Origin: Gammaproteobacteria bacterium
Lineage (GTDB): Bacteria > Pseudomonadota > Gammaproteobacteria > UBA6429 > Thiohalophilaceae
NCBI GenBank assembly: GCA_029882235.1
Contig: JAOULB010000136.1
Location: 1 to 6,159 of the forward strand
Direction of reading: 5' to 3'
DNA: 6,159 bases
The stretch's first letter is position 1; the number at the start of each line of letters is the position of its first letter. Position numbers and translations under genes: made by a program. This document shows positions 5,017 to 6,159 of this stretch, piece after piece. A model generated the notes under the pieces. That model did no database searches and was not told the DNA's origin. It worked only from the letters and a program-made list of their open reading frames with translations.

Positions 5017-6159
5017 TTGTTGTTAAAAATACGTTATATATTAGTTGTTGTGTTGTTTTCTGGCCTGGTAGGGACAGGTTATGGCTTCGATACATTTAAA
5101 ATAAAAGATATAAAGCTAGAAGGTCTGCAAAGAATTTCTGTGGGTACCGTCTTTAATTATTTACCCGTTAAAGTTGGTGACAAGATGACAACCGAATTGT
5201 CTGCTAAAACAATTCGTTCTCTCTATAAAACCGGGTTCTTTAAAGATGTCAGGCTGGAAAATGAAAATGGCATCATGGTTATATTTCTTGCCGAGAAACC
5301 CGCAATAGCAAATATTGAACTTGAAGGGAATTCTGAGATACCCACTGATCAACTGAAAGATGCGCTCAAACAGATTGGGCTTTACGAAGGACGTGTGTTT
5401 GATCGCTCAATTCTCGAAACGATTAAAATTGAACTGCAGCGGCAATATTATGCGCTGGGAAAGTACGGCGTTAAAATTACAACTACCGTTAAACCATTAA
5501 AGCGAAATCGAATTGATGTCAGTATTGAAATTGCCGAAGGTGAGAAGGCTGAAGTCTATGCTTTAAATATAGTCGGTAGTAAAGCATATTCAGTAGAGTA
5601 TTTGCGCAAAAAACTTGAGCTCGGCGAACCAGGAATCTTTGGACATCGAAATGATTATTCGAAGCAGGCTCTGGCGGCTGATATTGAGTCAATTAAATCC
5701 TACTATATGGATCGAGGCTATATCAATTTTTCCATTGATTCTACCCAGGTATCAATAACGCCAAACAAACAGGATGTATACATCACCTTAAATATTACTG
5801 AAGGTGAACAGTACTCAGTTAAAAAGATCAAGTTGGCCGGTAATCTTATCTTTCCTGACCATGAAATATATTCTTTATTAAAGATTAATGAGGGCGATGT
5901 TTTTTCCAGAAAAAATGTCAGTCAGAGTCGAGCTCAAATCGTTGATCGACTGGCTGAAGAAGGTTATGCCTTTGCCAATGTCAATCTTGTGCCGGATATT
6001 GATAAGGCGTCCAGGACTGTTGATTTAACCGTTTTTGTCGACCCAGGACGACGTGTTTATGTTCGTCGAATGAATGTTATCGGTAACACAAAAACTCAGG
6101 ATCAGGTCGTTCGACGTGAGTTTAGACAGTTTGAAGGAAGTAAGCTGTCGACAAAACTG
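5017..6159 (+). CDS. bamA: Outer membrane protein assembly factor BamA (Omp85), N-terminal part; 3' end outside the window; TTG start
   Basis: BamA is the central subunit of the outer-membrane beta-barrel assembly machine: periplasmic POTRA domains dock substrates and lipoprotein partners, and a C-terminal barrel inserts proteins. The frame is open from 5014 to the window end (381 codons from 5017). Residues 1-23 look like a signal peptide: Lys4 and Arg6, a hydrophobic ILVVVLFSGLVG core, and likely cleavage after GYG. POTRA1 starts at about 27 (FKIKDIKLEGLQRISVG), POTRA2 at about 96 (AIANIELEGN), POTRA3 at about 178, with SYYMDRGY and FSIDSTQVS, POTRA4 at about 267 after NITEGEQY, and POTRA5 at about 349 (VRRMNVIGNTKTQDQVVRREF), cut by the window edge. 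The barrel is not included. No in-frame ATG exists before about 5185, inside POTRA1, so TTG at 5017 (or 5020) behind the GGTGGGG ribosome site is the start. Confidence 0.94.
   Translation, partial: MLLKIRYILVVVLFSGLVGTGYGFDTFKIKDIKLEGLQRISVGTVFNYLPVKVGDKMTTELSAKTIRSLYKTGFFKDVRLENENGIMVIFLAEKPAIANIELEGNSEIPTDQLKDALKQIGLYEGRVFDRSILETIKIELQRQYYALGKYGVKITTTVKPLKRNRIDVSIEIAEGEKAEVYALNIVGSKAYSVEYLRKKLELGEPGIFGHRNDYSKQALAADIESIKSYYMDRGYINFSIDSTQVSITPNKQDVYITLNITEGEQYSVKKIKLAGNLIFPDHEIYSLLKINEGDVFSRKNVSQSRAQIVDRLAEEGYAFANVNLVPDIDKASRTVDLTVFVDPGRRVYVRRMNVIGNTKTQDQVVRREFRQFEGSKLSTKL

Noticed and set aside
5013..5040. GAACTT at 5013-5018 as a sigma-E -35 element for bamA
   Set aside because: bamA belongs to the sigma-E regulon in E. 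coli, so this was tempting, but the bases about 16 downstream (TATAT) do not match the sigma-E -10 (TCTGA-like), and transcription from here would start after the bamA start codon.
5161..5352. Minus-strand 63-residue open frame opposite the bamA POTRA1 region
   Set aside because: It lies fully within the conserved BamA frame on the other strand and shows no recognisable features.
1..6159. A hidden novel system, mobile element or horizontally acquired insert
   Set aside because: Every base from 1 to 6159 apart from about 50 is accounted for by seven conserved housekeeping genes in a known order, with similar base composition throughout and no insertion-sequence ends, tRNA, direct repeats or foreign genes.

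Overview
This window is a compact stretch of an essential housekeeping cluster from a Gammaproteobacterium: pyrH (3' end) - frr - uppS - cdsA - dxr - rseP - bamA (5' part), all on the + strand. The proteins resemble the E. coli and Pseudomonas homologues closely in length and motifs. The order frr-uppS-cdsA-dxr-rseP-bamA, as I recall it, is that of Pseudomonas-type gammaproteobacteria; in E. coli dxr lies directly after frr. The DNA is AT-leaning with frequent AAA, GAA and TTA codons, so a moderate-to-low GC, non-enteric gammaproteobacterium is likely. I cannot name the genus from the sequence.

Layout: 1-249 is the C-terminal third of UMP kinase. 252-809 is ribosome recycling factor. 810-856 is the only non-coding gap of note (47 bases). 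857-1624 is undecaprenyl diphosphate synthase, 1617-2447 CDP-diacylglycerol synthase, 2444-3646 DXP reductoisomerase and 3646-5013 the site-2 protease RseP. These last four overlap by 8, 4 and 1 bases in turn. After three bases, BamA starts at a TTG near 5017 and runs off the end of the window partway into its fifth POTRA domain. No stretch over 300 bases lacks a gene, and I see no tRNA, rRNA, mobile element, CRISPR array or convincing intrinsic terminator.

How the genes work together: PyrH makes UDP, feeding CTP and UDP-sugar pools. Frr recycles ribosomes. Dxr is the committed step of the MEP pathway to isopentenyl diphosphate, which UppS polymerises into the C55 carrier for peptidoglycan and O-antigen. 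CdsA uses CTP to activate phosphatidic acid for phospholipids. RseP completes the proteolytic cascade that releases sigma-E when outer-membrane protein assembly fails, and BamA is the core of the machine that performs that assembly. The cluster is therefore an envelope-biogenesis operon joined to translation and nucleotide genes.

I found no undescribed system. The points worth a second look are modest: a TTG start for bamA behind a strong Shine-Dalgarno and in the same frame as rseP, perfect GC-rich inverted repeats inside cdsA, and a chain of overlapping genes whose internal starts have weak Shine-Dalgarno sequences.
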